Source: Leucobacter musarum subsp. musarum (GTDB taxonomy: Bacteria; Actinomycetota; Actinomycetes; Actinomycetales; Microbacteriaceae). Taken from it: a stretch of 64,000 bases of DNA. The position numbers and the translations under genes were made by a program. The notes beneath the pieces were generated by a model. That model had not been told where the DNA came from. It ran no database searches and saw nothing but the letters and a program-made list of their open reading frames with translations. Shown here one piece after another: positions 44,164-52,517 of the stretch (the stretch's first letter is position 1; every line of letters begins with the position of its first letter). Where the stretch lies: contig NZ_JHBW01000065.1 of assembly GCF_001273845.1 (NCBI RefSeq), positions 334,784-398,783 on the forward strand. Direction: 5' to 3'.

Positions 44164-45025
44164 CCCACACCTCCTTCCGCTGCGACCAGAGCAGCAGCAC
44201 GACGATGAACAAGAACGGGATGAAGTTGCGCACGAAGGAGAAGGCCGGGATCTGCGCGACGACTCCCGACACGATGCCGAGCAGCAGCCCGCCGGCCACG
44301 GCGAGGTCGAGACGTCGGAACCCGCCGAGCAGCGCGGCGGCGGAAGCCGGGATGATGAGCATGGACAGGCTGATCGCATCGTTCGACTGCGACGGCGCGA
44401 TGACGAGAATCGTGATCGCCGAGATCGCACCGGTCGCCGCCCACACGCCGATGGAAAGCGGAGTCGCGGAGATGCCGATCAGCTCGGCGGTCGTCGGACG
44501 TTCGGAGAGCGCCCGGAGCCGCGTTCCGATCGTGGTGCGTGCGAGCAGGAGCGCGCACCCGGCCGCCACAACGACGGCGAGCGCGACCATGACGATCGTC
44601 ACCCAGCTCACGACGACCCCTGCCACGGTGAATGCGGGGCCCGAGAGGATCGGTTCGAAGGGCTGCGGCTTGTTGCCGAAGAGGATGAACGAAAGGGAGA
44701 TGAGCATGAGGAGCGGGGCCACGGTCATCGCGGAGCGCAGCGTCACCGACGCCTCTGCGAGCCAGGTCGCCGCGATCCATCCGATCGCGCCGTTGAGCGC
44801 GGCACCGACGATGATGCCGATGATGGTCGCCGTCCACACCGGCATGCCGAGTTCTGACGCGAACCACACCGCTGCGAACGCCGCGAACATGCCGGTCGCC
44901 GCCTGCGCGAAGTTTACGACGCGCACCAGACGGCTCATCAGTGTGAGGGTCACGGCGAGCACGGCGTAGAGGCCACCCGAGGCGAGACCTGCGAGCGCGC
45001 CCTGCAGCAACGCGCTGCCGTTCAC
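44150..45025 (-). CDS. Branched-chain amino-acid type ABC transporter permease, LivH-like
   Basis: The 291-residue protein with about eight hydrophobic segments opens GALAGLASGGLYAVLAVTLTL and LVRVVNFAQAATGMFAAF, the LivH signature around the N-F-A-Q. GTG 45025 has GGAGG at 6 nt spacing and overlaps the stop of a 15-codon leader ORF as GTGA. It works with the LivM-LivG fusion and LivF. Confidence 0.9.
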   Translation of the reverse strand: MNGSALLQGALAGLASGGLYAVLAVTLTLMSRLVRVVNFAQAATGMFAAFAAVWFASELGMPVWTATIIGIIVGAALNGAIGWIAATWLAEASVTLRSAMTVAPLLMLISLSFILFGNKPQPFEPILSGPAFTVAGVVVSWVTIVMVALAVVVAAGCALLLARTTIGTRLRALSERPTTAELIGISATPLSIGVWAATGAISAITILVIAPSQSNDAISLSMLIIPASAAALLGGFRRLDLAVAGGLLLGIVSGVVAQIPAFSFVRNFIPFLFIVVLLLWSQRKEVWDAAR

Positions 45026-45069
45026 GCGATGCCTCCGCGATGCGCGAAGACGGGGGATTGATACTGCAT
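45022..45069 (-). CDS. Candidate 15-residue leader peptide coupled to livH
   Basis: A small frame encodes MQYQSPVFAHRGGIA. Its ATG at 45069 has a well-placed AAGGAG 5 nt upstream and its TGA overlaps the livH GTG (GTGA). That combination suggests real translation with re-initiation at livH. No homologue is known to me; a control role over transporter synthesis is inferred. Confidence 0.45.
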   Translation of the reverse strand: MQYQSPVFAHRGGIA

Positions 45070-45109
45070 GAGGCTCCTTCGCCGGATCACCAGTGGGTTG
45101 CGTGCGGTG

Positions 45110-45149
45110 CGGGTGCTCGGCAGCGACGCCAAGTCGTGCCGAGCACCCG
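45110..45149 (-). terminator. Intercistronic hairpin between livJ-like and livH-like genes
   Basis: CGGGTGCTCGGCA (45110-45122) and TGCCGAGCACCCG (45137-45149) are perfect 13-bp arms with a 14-nt loop. Placed after the binding-protein gene, it could be a partial terminator or an mRNA-stabilising stem that raises binding-protein levels over the membrane subunits. Confidence 0.6.
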
Positions 45150-45176
45150 GGATCGACCGAGAGGTCGGGGGGGGGG

Positions 45177-46361
45177 CTAACTGGCCGGGATCAGCCAGTC
45201 ATCCGAGGACTTCTTCCAGGCGCGAGTGCCCGATTCGAGCACGACCGGCCAGCCGCCCGGGGTGAACTCCTGCGCGGCGATCTCATCGAACTGGTAAGGG
45301 AAGGCGACCATGGGGCTCTCGATGGGCTCCATGCTGTGGAGCGCCTCCGAGACCGTCTCGCGCGTGATGTCACCATCCATCCCTGAGAGCACGGTCACCA
45401 GATTCGTCGCGGCCAGGTAGCCGCCCTGACTGAACGAGGTCAGGGCGATGTCGTTCTCCTCCATCAGAGACTTCCAATCGGCGTTGATCTCGTTGTCCTC
45501 GGTGAACGGGTAGAACTCCGCGGGCACGTGCACGCCCTTGCCGGTCCAGTCGAGGGCCGAAGCGAAATTCTCGCTGTAGACGCTCGTGAGGAACAGGAAG
45601 GTCACGTCATCCCAGCCCTGCGCTTGCGCGGCCTTGACCTGCCCGATCGCGTCGGGTTCGATGCCGTTGACCGCGATCGCCTTGCAGCCGGCGTTCTTCG
45701 CTTTCACGATGTACGGGGTGTAGTCGGACCCGCCGTACGGCAGGCTGTCATCGACCAGCAGTGGTTCGTCGCCGGTGATCTCCGTCCACTTCTCGACCCC
45801 GGCGAGATAGGAGGGCTTCGTGGAGCCGGCGATTTCCAGGAGCACGCAGATGTTGTCGAGACCGAGGTTTTCTGAGCCGTTGAGCAGCGTCAGGGTCATG
45901 TCGTTGAACGGGCCGACGTTGGTGGGCGCGATGTTCGGCGAGTTGAAGCAGCCGGTGTCGACGCCGATCCCCGGCATCGACAGCACGCTCTCCTGCTCGT
46001 AGTACTTCTGATTGATCTCGCACTCGATGAGCGATGCGCCACCGACCAGGGCCACGACCTCGTCGCTGCCCACGAGTTGGCGGGCGGCTGCCGTGGCAGA
46101 AGCCGGATCGCCCTTGTCGTCGACCGTCGTGTACTCGATCATGTGCCCGTTGATGCCGCCGTCGGCGTTGACACGGTCGAAGACTGCCTGCGCTGCGGCG
46201 CTGGCCTCGGGGAAGGTTGCGGCACCGCTCAGGGTGTTGACCGACCCGAGCTTGATCGGGGCTCCGTCGCCCCCTCCTGCGTCTCCGCCGCCGGCGCAGC
46301 CGGAGAGCGCGAGTACTGCGGTTGCGGCGAGCGCCGTGACTGCGGTGATGCGTCTCTGCAT
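45177..46361 (-). CDS. Branched-chain amino-acid type ABC transporter substrate-binding lipoprotein
   Basis: The 394-residue lipoprotein has a signal peptide with lipobox LALSGC and a Gly-rich start to the mature chain. The class I binding fold begins IKLGSVNTLSGAATFPEASAAAQAVFDRVNADGGINGHMIEY, shown here in part. VALVGGASLIECEINQKYYEQE is the ligand-proximal hinge region. The ATG at 46361 follows GAGAGGA; an ATG/TTG-type start 5 codons upstream is less likely. It is the first gene of the importer block and follows the moaF-like gene by 76 bp. A run of 10 G follows the stop. Confidence 0.9.
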   Translation of the reverse strand: MQRRITAVTALAATAVLALSGCAGGGDAGGGDGAPIKLGSVNTLSGAATFPEASAAAQAVFDRVNADGGINGHMIEYTTVDDKGDPASATAAARQLVGSDEVVALVGGASLIECEINQKYYEQESVLSMPGIGVDTGCFNSPNIAPTNVGPFNDMTLTLLNGSENLGLDNICVLLEIAGSTKPSYLAGVEKWTEITGDEPLLVDDSLPYGGSDYTPYIVKAKNAGCKAIAVNGIEPDAIGQVKAAQAQGWDDVTFLFLTSVYSENFASALDWTGKGVHVPAEFYPFTEDNEINADWKSLMEENDIALTSFSQGGYLAATNLVTVLSGMDGDITRETVSEALHSMEPIESPMVAFPYQFDEIAAQEFTPGGWPVVLESGTRAWKKSSDDWLIPAS

Positions 46362-46437
46362 GGTGAGTCCTCTCAAATGAATGGTGATGCGGGTGGAAGT
46401 GAAGGGGAGCCGTGCCGGCCGGTGCTGCGCGTTGGCG

Positions 46438-47262
46438 TCAGACCGGCTGCGCGTCGGGATAGTCGACGGTGCCGAGCGGAATCACGTGGCCTCCGGCGCG
46501 GGAGTGCTCGGCCTCGCCCGAGCCGGTGATGCCGAGGAAGACGCCGGTCGTGCGCTTCGCCGGGCCGAGGTCGTGCAACCACGCACTCGCCACGGCGATC
46601 CGGAACTCGCGAAAACAGAACAGGTACAGGTCATCGGCAAAGCGCCACACCGTCGACAGATCCATGTCGCCGTGGCCGCGCTGTACGCCGGTGATGCACT
46701 GCCAGGCATAGCGTTCGCTCGAGATGTAGACGTGCTCGTAGAGGTGCTCGGGGCTGTACCGGTACAGGTTGCGCACCCCGATGAGGTCGCGCGACGGGCC
46801 GGGTGCCTCACCGGTCGGTTCGCCGCCGTCGGTGACGGCTGACCAGAACGTCTGGCCGACCCGGGGTTCTCCGGCCCGGTCGTGCCTCGCGATTCGGGAG
46901 CGTACGACGAGCGCCCGGTGCGTCGACTCCGAGTAGACGACGGTCAACGACTCGCGTTCGCGGGAGACGAGCGGCAGGTTGACGAACACGACGTCATCGC
47001 GAACGCGCACGACATCGATCGGATCGCGGTGATCGCGGTCTGTTGAATCGGGATCGGCGAGCGCGCCGTCCGCACTCCACACAACCTCCCGGGCGTCGAA
47101 GGCGAGTCGGAGCACCGAGCCGTCGTCGAGCTTGAGCGTGAGACGCGTTCCGGTGAGATCCGCATTCGGCAGCCGGTAGGTGTCGATGCCCGCGGCGAAT
47201 TCGTCGTAGCTGCGCCACTCGGTGTCGGCACCTGTGCCGGTGAGGTCGTGCTGCGTGGTCAT
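46438..47262 (-). CDS. MoaF-domain protein (monoamine-regulon type)
   Basis: The 274-residue protein has two lipocalin-like MoaF domains. The C-terminal one (about 165-260) is clear: DLIGVRNLYRYSPEHLYEHVY, YAWQCITGVQRG, FADDLYLFCFREFR and KRTTGVFLGITG. MoaF was named from the monoamine (tyramine) regulon of Klebsiella, not from molybdopterin synthesis; its reaction is unknown to me. The ATG at 47262 follows AAAGGAG. It sits between an AraC-type regulator and a Liv-type importer, consistent with uptake and breakdown of an amine or aromatic compound. Confidence 0.78.
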   Translation of the reverse strand: MTTQHDLTGTGADTEWRSYDEFAAGIDTYRLPNADLTGTRLTLKLDDGSVLRLAFDAREVVWSADGALADPDSTDRDHRDPIDVVRVRDDVVFVNLPLVSRERESLTVVYSESTHRALVVRSRIARHDRAGEPRVGQTFWSAVTDGGEPTGEAPGPSRDLIGVRNLYRYSPEHLYEHVYISSERYAWQCITGVQRGHGDMDLSTVWRFADDLYLFCFREFRIAVASAWLHDLGPAKRTTGVFLGITGSGEAEHSRAGGHVIPLGTVDYPDAQPV

Positions 47263-47447
47263 CGTGTCGCTCCTTTGCTCGCGCGCGGCGATCGGAGCGA
47301 CAGTGGGCCGTGCGAGGTGACCACCGTCGGGCTTCGTCACCCGTCAGATGGCTCTCACTGTATGCAGCGGCGCGAGTTCCGTGGAGGTTCCTCGGGCTGC
47401 CTGGCGGTCTCAGTCAATAGGCGTTCGCTGCACGACAACGGGGGTCA

Positions 47448-47466
47448 CGAAACGGTTGCGAAACCG
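47448..47466 (-). promoter_or_regulatory. Candidate AraC-type binding site upstream of the moaF-like gene
   Basis: GAAAC occurs twice, 11 nt apart (47449 and 47460), about one helical turn, within CGAAACGGTTGCGAAACCG, which also contains CGGTT-GCGA-AACCG. It lies in the gap between the regulator and the moaF-like gene. Support is pattern only. Confidence 0.3.
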
Positions 47467-47538
47467 ATGCGCATTCGCGCCGAGGGCACGCGAAAGAGGC
47501 GCCCCAGGGGCACACGAACGTGTTGCGCAGCGCCCGAG

Positions 47539-48501
47539 TCAGGCGCGGCGCAGTTCACTCGGCGACAGGCCGAATGCCGCCTTGAAGACGCGGCTGAAAT
47601 GGGCGGCATCGGTGAAGCCCCAGCGCGCGGCAACGGTCGAGACGGTGCGATCCTGCAGCACCGGATCGAGCAGGTCGGCGCGGCACCGATCGAGTCGGCG
47701 CTCGCGAATCCAGGTCGAGACGGTGGTCTCGGCCTGCCGGAACAGCGAGTGCAGGTGCCGGGTCGAGATGTAATGCGCCGCCGCGATGCTGTTCGGCGAG
47801 AGATCGGAATCGCCGAGGTGAGTTTCAATGTACGAGGTGATTTTGTGCAGCAGAATCTGATGCGGATCGCGCTGCCCGGGGTCGGCGTCGAGAATGCTGG
47901 AGAAGAGCGTGCTCATCAGGTCGAGGCTCGTGTGCGCAAGCTTGGCGCGCACCCGCGAATCGAGCGAGGCGAGCTGTGCCGGGAACTGTGAGAGGAACGC
48001 GGTCACCACGGGTGCCAGCCCGTTGTGCTCCCTGCCGAGCGATACTGCCGTGAGTTGCTCCGTGAACGGGATCGGGAGATCGACGCGATCCTTTGGGAAC
48101 ATCATGATGAGATTGCGGAAGTCTTCGCCGAAGAGCAGGGAGTACGGCCGCGAGGTGTCGTACACCGAGAGATCGCCGGGTCGCATGACCACCTCGCGGC
48201 CGTCTTGCACGAGGATGCTCGACCCGGTGAGCAGCAGACTCACCTTGTAGTACCCGCTGCCCCCATCGGCGATCGTTTCAGGGGTGCGCTCCACGAGATG
48301 CGGGCGCGCAGCGACCTCCGTGAACACGACGTCGTCGGCGTCGGCCGAGATCATGCGAGCGGAGAACGGGCCGTCGTGCTCGGTCGACACGCGCAACGGC
48401 ACGAATGACGACGCGACCATGCTGCGGAATGTGCCGAGGTCGGGTGCGAGTGTTCGAGGAGCGTTCGAACGCGCATCGTTCTGCGTCATTGCAGTCGTCA
48501 T
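47539..48501 (-). CDS. AraC-family regulator (FeaR-like domain order)
   Basis: The 320-residue protein has an N-terminal cupin-like effector domain (about 30-200; VVMRPGDLSVYDTSRPYSLLF) and a C-terminal AraC double helix-turn-helix (about 225-318; NSIAAAHYISTRHLHSLFRQ and VSTVAARWGFTDAAHFSRVF). This AraC_binding_2 plus HTH_18 order is shared with FeaR, the activator of tyramine and phenylethylamine breakdown. The ATG at 48501 follows GGAGGG; the start 6 codons upstream has none. It precedes the moaF-like gene and transporter genes on the same strand and probably activates them. Confidence 0.85.
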   Translation of the reverse strand: MTTAMTQNDARSNAPRTLAPDLGTFRSMVASSFVPLRVSTEHDGPFSARMISADADDVVFTEVAARPHLVERTPETIADGGSGYYKVSLLLTGSSILVQDGREVVMRPGDLSVYDTSRPYSLLFGEDFRNLIMMFPKDRVDLPIPFTEQLTAVSLGREHNGLAPVVTAFLSQFPAQLASLDSRVRAKLAHTSLDLMSTLFSSILDADPGQRDPHQILLHKITSYIETHLGDSDLSPNSIAAAHYISTRHLHSLFRQAETTVSTWIRERRLDRCRADLLDPVLQDRTVSTVAARWGFTDAAHFSRVFKAAFGLSPSELRRA

Positions 48502-48584
48502 GTGTCGTCCCTCCGGCATCTATGGCGGTAGTGGTCTGTGCCGAACCAGTGGTGCCGTGGTTGCGGTCTTGCTCGGGGCGGCCC

Positions 48585-48626
48585 GCACGGCGGTGTACTT
48601 CGAGAGGATACACCTCACCGCCGTGC
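48585..48626 (-). terminator. Hairpin after the aminotransferase gene
   Basis: GCACGGCGGTG (48585-48595) and CACCGCCGTGC (48616-48626) are perfect 11-bp arms. The interior can extend the stem through GTGTA and TACAC. It starts 16 nt past the aminotransferase stop and separates that unit from the AraC gene. Confidence 0.65.
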
Positions 48627-48642
48627 GTGCTCGCAGCTCGAT

Positions 48643-49920
48643 TCAGACGGGAGCGACCTCGGCGAGCGATTCCTCGAGTGCGTCGAGCAGCACCGGCAGT
48701 TCGGCGGCGCCGAAGGCGAGCGGCGGGCGTACCTTGAGGACGCTCTCGTCTCGGCCGATCCGCGAGATAAGCACGCGCTTCGCCTTCATCGCTTCGACGA
48801 CGCGTGCCGCGAGCTCGGGTGCGGGTGCGCCGTCGACCGCGAACTCCAGGCCGAGAAACATACCGGCACCCTTCGCGCTGCGCACGCAGGAGTACTGCTC
48901 CGCGAACACGTCGAATCGCGCTCGAGCGATTCGACCGAGGTCGTGCGCCTGCTCGCGCAGCCGGCGATCGTCCATTTCGAGCAGCACTGCCTCGCCGACG
49001 GCGGCCGACACCGGATTGCCAGCGAACGTGTTGAAGAACTCGTTGCGCGATCCGAACGCATCGAGCACCGCCTCGCTCGTGACGACCCCCGACATGGGGT
49101 GTCCGTTGCCCATCGGTTTGCCCATCGTCACGAGGTCGGGCACCAGTCCGGCGTATTCGTGACCCCACATGTGCGTGCCGGTGCGCCCGAATCCGCTCTG
49201 CACTTCGTCGGCGATCACGAATCCGCCGGCCGCGCGCACGCGATCGGCGATGCCGCTCAAGAGCCCGCGCGGCACGCGGGGCATGCCCTCGGTGGAGAAG
49301 AGCGGGTCGAACAGGCACGCGGAGACCCCGAAGCCCGCCTCGTCGAGTGACGCGATCGCTGCATCGACCGAGGCGAGGGCGTCGGCAAGCACCTCTGATT
49401 CCGGGCGCGCATCATGGTCGAGATCGGGAATGCGGATCGCCCGCACGTGAGCGCCGAGCGGCTCGCGCGTGCGCAGTCCGGTCGTCAGTTCGGCGAGCGT
49501 AATCGTGGTGCCGTGGTAGCTGTAGTCGGAGACGATCACGCCCTGCGACCCGCTGAGCTGCCGAGCGATTCGCAGCGCGAGCTCGTTGGCCTCCGACCCC
49601 GAGTTGCCGAAGAAGACACGGTCGAGCTGCGGGGCGAATGTGCTGAGGAGTCGCTCCGCATAGTCGATCACGCGCCCGTTCAAGTAGCGCGTGTGCACGT
49701 TGAGAGTTGCCGCCTGTTCAGTGAGTGCGCGCACGACGCGGGCGTTCGCGTGACCGACGTGGGGCACGTTGTTGTATCCGTCAAGGTAGCGTTCGCCCGA
49801 TGCCTCCGTCATCCAGACGCCGGAGGCGGAGACAAAGTGCAGCGGTTCGGCGTAGAACAGTGGCGAGTAGGGGCCGAGGGTGCGCGAACGGCGCTCGAGG
49901 AGTGCAGTGGTGGAGAGCAT
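48643..49920 (-). CDS. Class III aminotransferase-fold PLP enzyme, AGXT2L-type (second copy)
   Basis: The 425-residue enzyme shares the key segments of the copy at 669-2003: RYLDGYNNVPHVGHANARVV, HTRYLNGRVIDYAERLL, SYHGTT, DEVQSGFGRTG and the PLP lysine in MGKPMGNGHP. NNVPHVGH closely fits the NNVAHVGH signature of ETNPPL/PHYKPL phospho-lyases. The ATG at 49920 has AGGA 6 nt upstream. The kinase gene ends 102 bp upstream on the same strand, so the kinase makes the phosphorylated amine and this enzyme removes phosphate and ammonia. The role is inferred from family and context. Confidence 0.83.
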   Translation of the reverse strand: MLSTTALLERRSRTLGPYSPLFYAEPLHFVSASGVWMTEASGERYLDGYNNVPHVGHANARVVRALTEQAATLNVHTRYLNGRVIDYAERLLSTFAPQLDRVFFGNSGSEANELALRIARQLSGSQGVIVSDYSYHGTTITLAELTTGLRTREPLGAHVRAIRIPDLDHDARPESEVLADALASVDAAIASLDEAGFGVSACLFDPLFSTEGMPRVPRGLLSGIADRVRAAGGFVIADEVQSGFGRTGTHMWGHEYAGLVPDLVTMGKPMGNGHPMSGVVTSEAVLDAFGSRNEFFNTFAGNPVSAAVGEAVLLEMDDRRLREQAHDLGRIARARFDVFAEQYSCVRSAKGAGMFLGLEFAVDGAPAPELAARVVEAMKAKRVLISRIGRDESVLKVRPPLAFGAAELPVLLDALEESLAEVAPV

Positions 49921-50022
49921 GAGGGTCCTGTCGGTGGAGGCGGTGAGCAACGGTGAATGGGTGGGCGACCTGGGAGGCGCTGAGAGCGGCGAGAGTCAGG
50001 TCAGGGTGAGGATCGCCGAGCC

Positions 50023-51036
50023 TCAGCGGTCGATCAGCTCTCGGGCGAGTGTGACGACGTGGGGCAGCACGGTGCGCGCGTGCCACTCGGCCGTGGGCTC
50101 ACCGCGCCGGTCGGCCGACCAGCCGAGATAGGTGAGCCCGCGTGCGAGCAGGATCGCGGGGAACACGTCGTGGTCGGCGTCATCGAGGGGGCGCACCGCG
50201 GTGTACCCCGAGAAGAGTGCCGTGCGGTACTCGGTGGCGCGGGGGTGGGGCGTGAAGAAATAGAGGGCGGTGGCGAGGTCGAAGAGATGCCATCCAGCGG
50301 CGAAGTCGTCGAAGTCGATGAGCACGAGACCGTTGGGCGTGCGCAGCACGTTCTCGGGAGTGAGGTCTGCGTGGATCGGGCCGAAGCGGTGCGCGGGCGT
50401 GCCGTAGGCTGCGAGCTGTTCGCGCACGCGATCGATCGCGGCGATGACGACGGCGCGATCGGCTCCGGCGAGCTCCGCGAGCCGGAGCGGATCGCCCCAG
50501 GCGGGGGCCGGCCCGATGAGGCCATCGAGATCCCAGTTGTCACGGGGTACCGCCATGGAGTAGCCCGACTTCGCGGTGGCGTCGTGGACTTCGGCGATGA
50601 GTCGGCCGAGTTCGGTGAAGTCGGCGGGATCGAGGTTCGCCGTGCCCGCCACCGCGGAGCGTTCGTCGCCGAACGTTCCGGAGTTCGGAACGAGCCGCTG
50701 CAGATCGACCTGATGCGGTCCGCTCGCGAACTCGGCCTCGGTTTCGGCGCCGACGACGACGAAGCCGCGACCGTCGGGTGCGGCAATGAACTCGGGTACG
50801 GCGACACCAGCGCGATGCAGTGCGCGCACGAAGTCGAGCTCGCAGGCGAGTTCGTCATCGGAGTGGTACCCCTGGCGGTGCACGCGGGCGACGTAGTCGT
50901 CTTCGGCATCTCTGAACGCGAAGACGAAATTCTCGCGGTTCTTCAGCAGCGTGAGTTCGACCTCGGAACTGCGACCGAATGCGGGGAGGGCGGCGCGTAC
51001 GAGTGCGGTTGCGGCGGTGAGATCGGCGGTGACCAT
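50023..51036 (-). CDS. APH-family kinase paired with the AGXT2L-type enzyme (amino-alcohol or hydroxylysine kinase candidate)
   Basis: The 337-residue kinase-fold protein has an N-lobe with VELTLLKNRENFVFAF and DYVARVHRQGYH (ATP-binding strand lysine/arginine region), catalytic Asp224 in GPIHADLTPENVL and metal-binding Asp241 in LIDFDDF. The C-terminal helices (LFDLATALYFF, FSGYTAVRPL) fit the homoserine/hydroxylysine kinase group more than true drug-resistance enzymes. The ATG at 51036 follows GAGAGG. It is divergent from a TetR gene, with operator-like repeats between. Confidence 0.82.
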   Translation of the reverse strand: MVTADLTAATALVRAALPAFGRSSEVELTLLKNRENFVFAFRDAEDDYVARVHRQGYHSDDELACELDFVRALHRAGVAVPEFIAAPDGRGFVVVGAETEAEFASGPHQVDLQRLVPNSGTFGDERSAVAGTANLDPADFTELGRLIAEVHDATAKSGYSMAVPRDNWDLDGLIGPAPAWGDPLRLAELAGADRAVVIAAIDRVREQLAAYGTPAHRFGPIHADLTPENVLRTPNGLVLIDFDDFAAGWHLFDLATALYFFTPHPRATEYRTALFSGYTAVRPLDDADHDVFPAILLARGLTYLGWSADRRGEPTAEWHARTVLPHVVTLARELIDR

Positions 51037-51100
51037 GAGGCCTCTCGGTGTGTGGGTTGGGTGGTGATCCCGCATGAATTTGGGCCGTGCGGGACTATTC

Positions 51101-51136
51101 TGTACTCGGAGTATAGAAACTGAACTCAGGATACAC
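51101..51136. promoter_or_regulatory. Candidate tandem operator between kinase and tetR
   Basis: TGTACTCGGAGTATAG (51101-51116) and TGAACTCAGGATACAC (51121-51136) are similar 16-mers exactly 20 nt apart; the first contains TACTC-G-GAGTA. They lie between the divergent kinase and tetR starts. Confidence 0.4.
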
Positions 51137-51167
51137 AAGAGTCGCGCGACTCGCCTAGACTGGTGCT

Positions 51168-51791
51168 GTGGTCCCCGAGATACTCACCCCAGCCCCCGTC
51201 GCGGCGACGCTGCGCGAACGGCGCCAGCAGCGCACGCGCGCAGATCTCGTCGACGCCGCCCTCGAGGTGATCGCCGACGTGGGAGTGCACGAGGCCACGA
51301 TCGAGCGGGTGTCGGCGGCATCGGGCATCTCCCGGGGCACGGTGTACGCACATTTTGCCGGCGGGCGCGATGCGCTGCTCGCCGCGGCCTACGCGGAACT
51401 CGGGCGCCGGCAGGTGGAGCGAACGCTGCAGGCGGTGTCCGAAGCCGAGAGCTGGAGCGGGCGACTGCTTGCGCACGCCCGAGTGCTCTTTGATCTGGCT
51501 CGCGACGAGCACACCGGCGACTTCTATCATGTGTCGGGGCCGACCCTCGTGAAGCATGGGCCTGAGCGCGGGATTGGCTCGGGTGCGAGCGTCCTGCTCA
51601 TCGCCGACACGCTCGCGATTGCGCGGGGTCTCGGAGAGGTCGACGCTGCGCTCGACGCGCAGATGACTGCGGTGCTGCTCGTCGGTGCGCTCCGAGAGGC
51701 GGCGATCACAGTCGCGGCGGGTGAAACCACAGCCGACCAGGCCTTCGCGGCGTTCGCCGGCCTGGTGAACGGGCTTGCGAACTCCCGATAG
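51168..51791 (+). CDS. TetR-family transcriptional regulator (kinase/phospho-lyase unit)
   Basis: The 207-residue regulator has a helix-turn-helix at about 18-65 (ADLVDAALEVIADVGVHEAT, RVSAASGISRGTVYAHFAGG) and a helical effector domain. GTG 51168 lies 6 nt after TAGACT (51156-51161) with no ribosome site, so it is probably leaderless. It is divergent from the kinase/phospho-lyase genes, its likely target, and converges with another TetR gene 16 bp away. Confidence 0.86.
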   Translation: MVPEILTPAPVAATLRERRQQRTRADLVDAALEVIADVGVHEATIERVSAASGISRGTVYAHFAGGRDALLAAAYAELGRRQVERTLQAVSEAESWSGRLLAHARVLFDLARDEHTGDFYHVSGPTLVKHGPERGIGSGASVLLIADTLAIARGLGEVDAALDAQMTAVLLVGALREAAITVAAGETTADQAFAAFAGLVNGLANSR

Positions 51792-51807
51792 GCGCTGCGC
51801 TGCTCGG

Positions 51808-52374
51808 TCAGTGGCGCTCGAGCGCCCCCAGTAGCGCGTCGACGGCCGCTCGCGATCGTTCGGTGCGCTGTGGCTCGCGGTCGAAATCTCCGATGAAGAC
51901 ATTGCCGAGCGCGGTCGTCAATACGCCCTGAGCCGCGACTTCGTGGAGCAGGCTTCCCGCGCCGGGGTGGGCGGCCGCGATGAATTCGATGAGACGCTCG
52001 CGAGCCGACCCGTAGGCCTCGGCGAGCACGGAGGCGATGTCGGGGGAGGATCGCGCAAGCTCGACGAACGCGAGCACGATGGCGTTGTCGGCGCTCGAGC
52101 TCGCGAACTCGTCGCCGAAGAGGTAGTCGAGCGCGGCCGGCAGATCGTCGATCTCGGCGGGCAGCACCGCCGGGGCGGCGTAGAACGCTCGCGCCGTGTC
52201 GAGCAGCAGTCGGTCGCGGTTGCCGACGAAGTGGCGCACGTGGCCGCGAGACATGCCGGCGGTGTCGGCGATGCGATCGAGCGTCGTGCCGCTGATGCCG
52301 TGCTGCGCCATCGTCTGGAGGGTAGCGGCAATGATCTGCTCGCGGCGCTCGTCGGCGACTGAAGGGCGTGCCAT
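51808..52374 (-). CDS. TetR-family transcriptional regulator (BetI-like) of the peptide/amide operon
   Basis: The 188-residue protein has a helix-turn-helix at about 10-58 (REQIIAATLQTMAQHGISGT, IADTAGMSRGHVRHFVGNRD). The GHVRHFVGNRD recognition region resembles BetI-type regulators. The ATG at 52374 follows GAGAGGA. It is divergent from the operon beginning at 52616, and a 16-bp inverted repeat overlaps the -35 box of that operon, so repression is likely. The effector is unknown. Confidence 0.86.
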   Translation of the reverse strand: MARPSVADERREQIIAATLQTMAQHGISGTTLDRIADTAGMSRGHVRHFVGNRDRLLLDTARAFYAAPAVLPAEIDDLPAALDYLFGDEFASSSADNAIVLAFVELARSSPDIASVLAEAYGSARERLIEFIAAAHPGAGSLLHEVAAQGVLTTALGNVFIGDFDREPQRTERSRAAVDALLGALERH

Positions 52375-52501
52375 AGCGAATCCTCTCTGAATCGGGCTGC
52401 GGGGGCAGGGCGCTGAGGCGGGGCCGGGGCTTCGCAGCGCGGCCCGCACGTGCAGGCTCTCCTCGAAGACTAGCGATGATTTCGACGAAGTAAAAATTGT
52501 C

Positions 52502-52517
52502 TAGTCAGACTTGACTA
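52502..52517. promoter_or_regulatory. Candidate TetR operator TAGTCA-N4-TGACTA
   Basis: TAGTCAGACTTGACTA has perfect 6-bp arms with a 4-nt spacer and overlaps the -35 hexamer TTGACT (52511-52516) of the operon promoter. Confidence 0.6.

Noticed and set aside
46438..47262. MoaF-like gene as molybdenum-cofactor synthesis
   Set aside because: The name comes from the monoamine regulon; no moa/moe cofactor genes are nearby and the domains are lipocalin-like.
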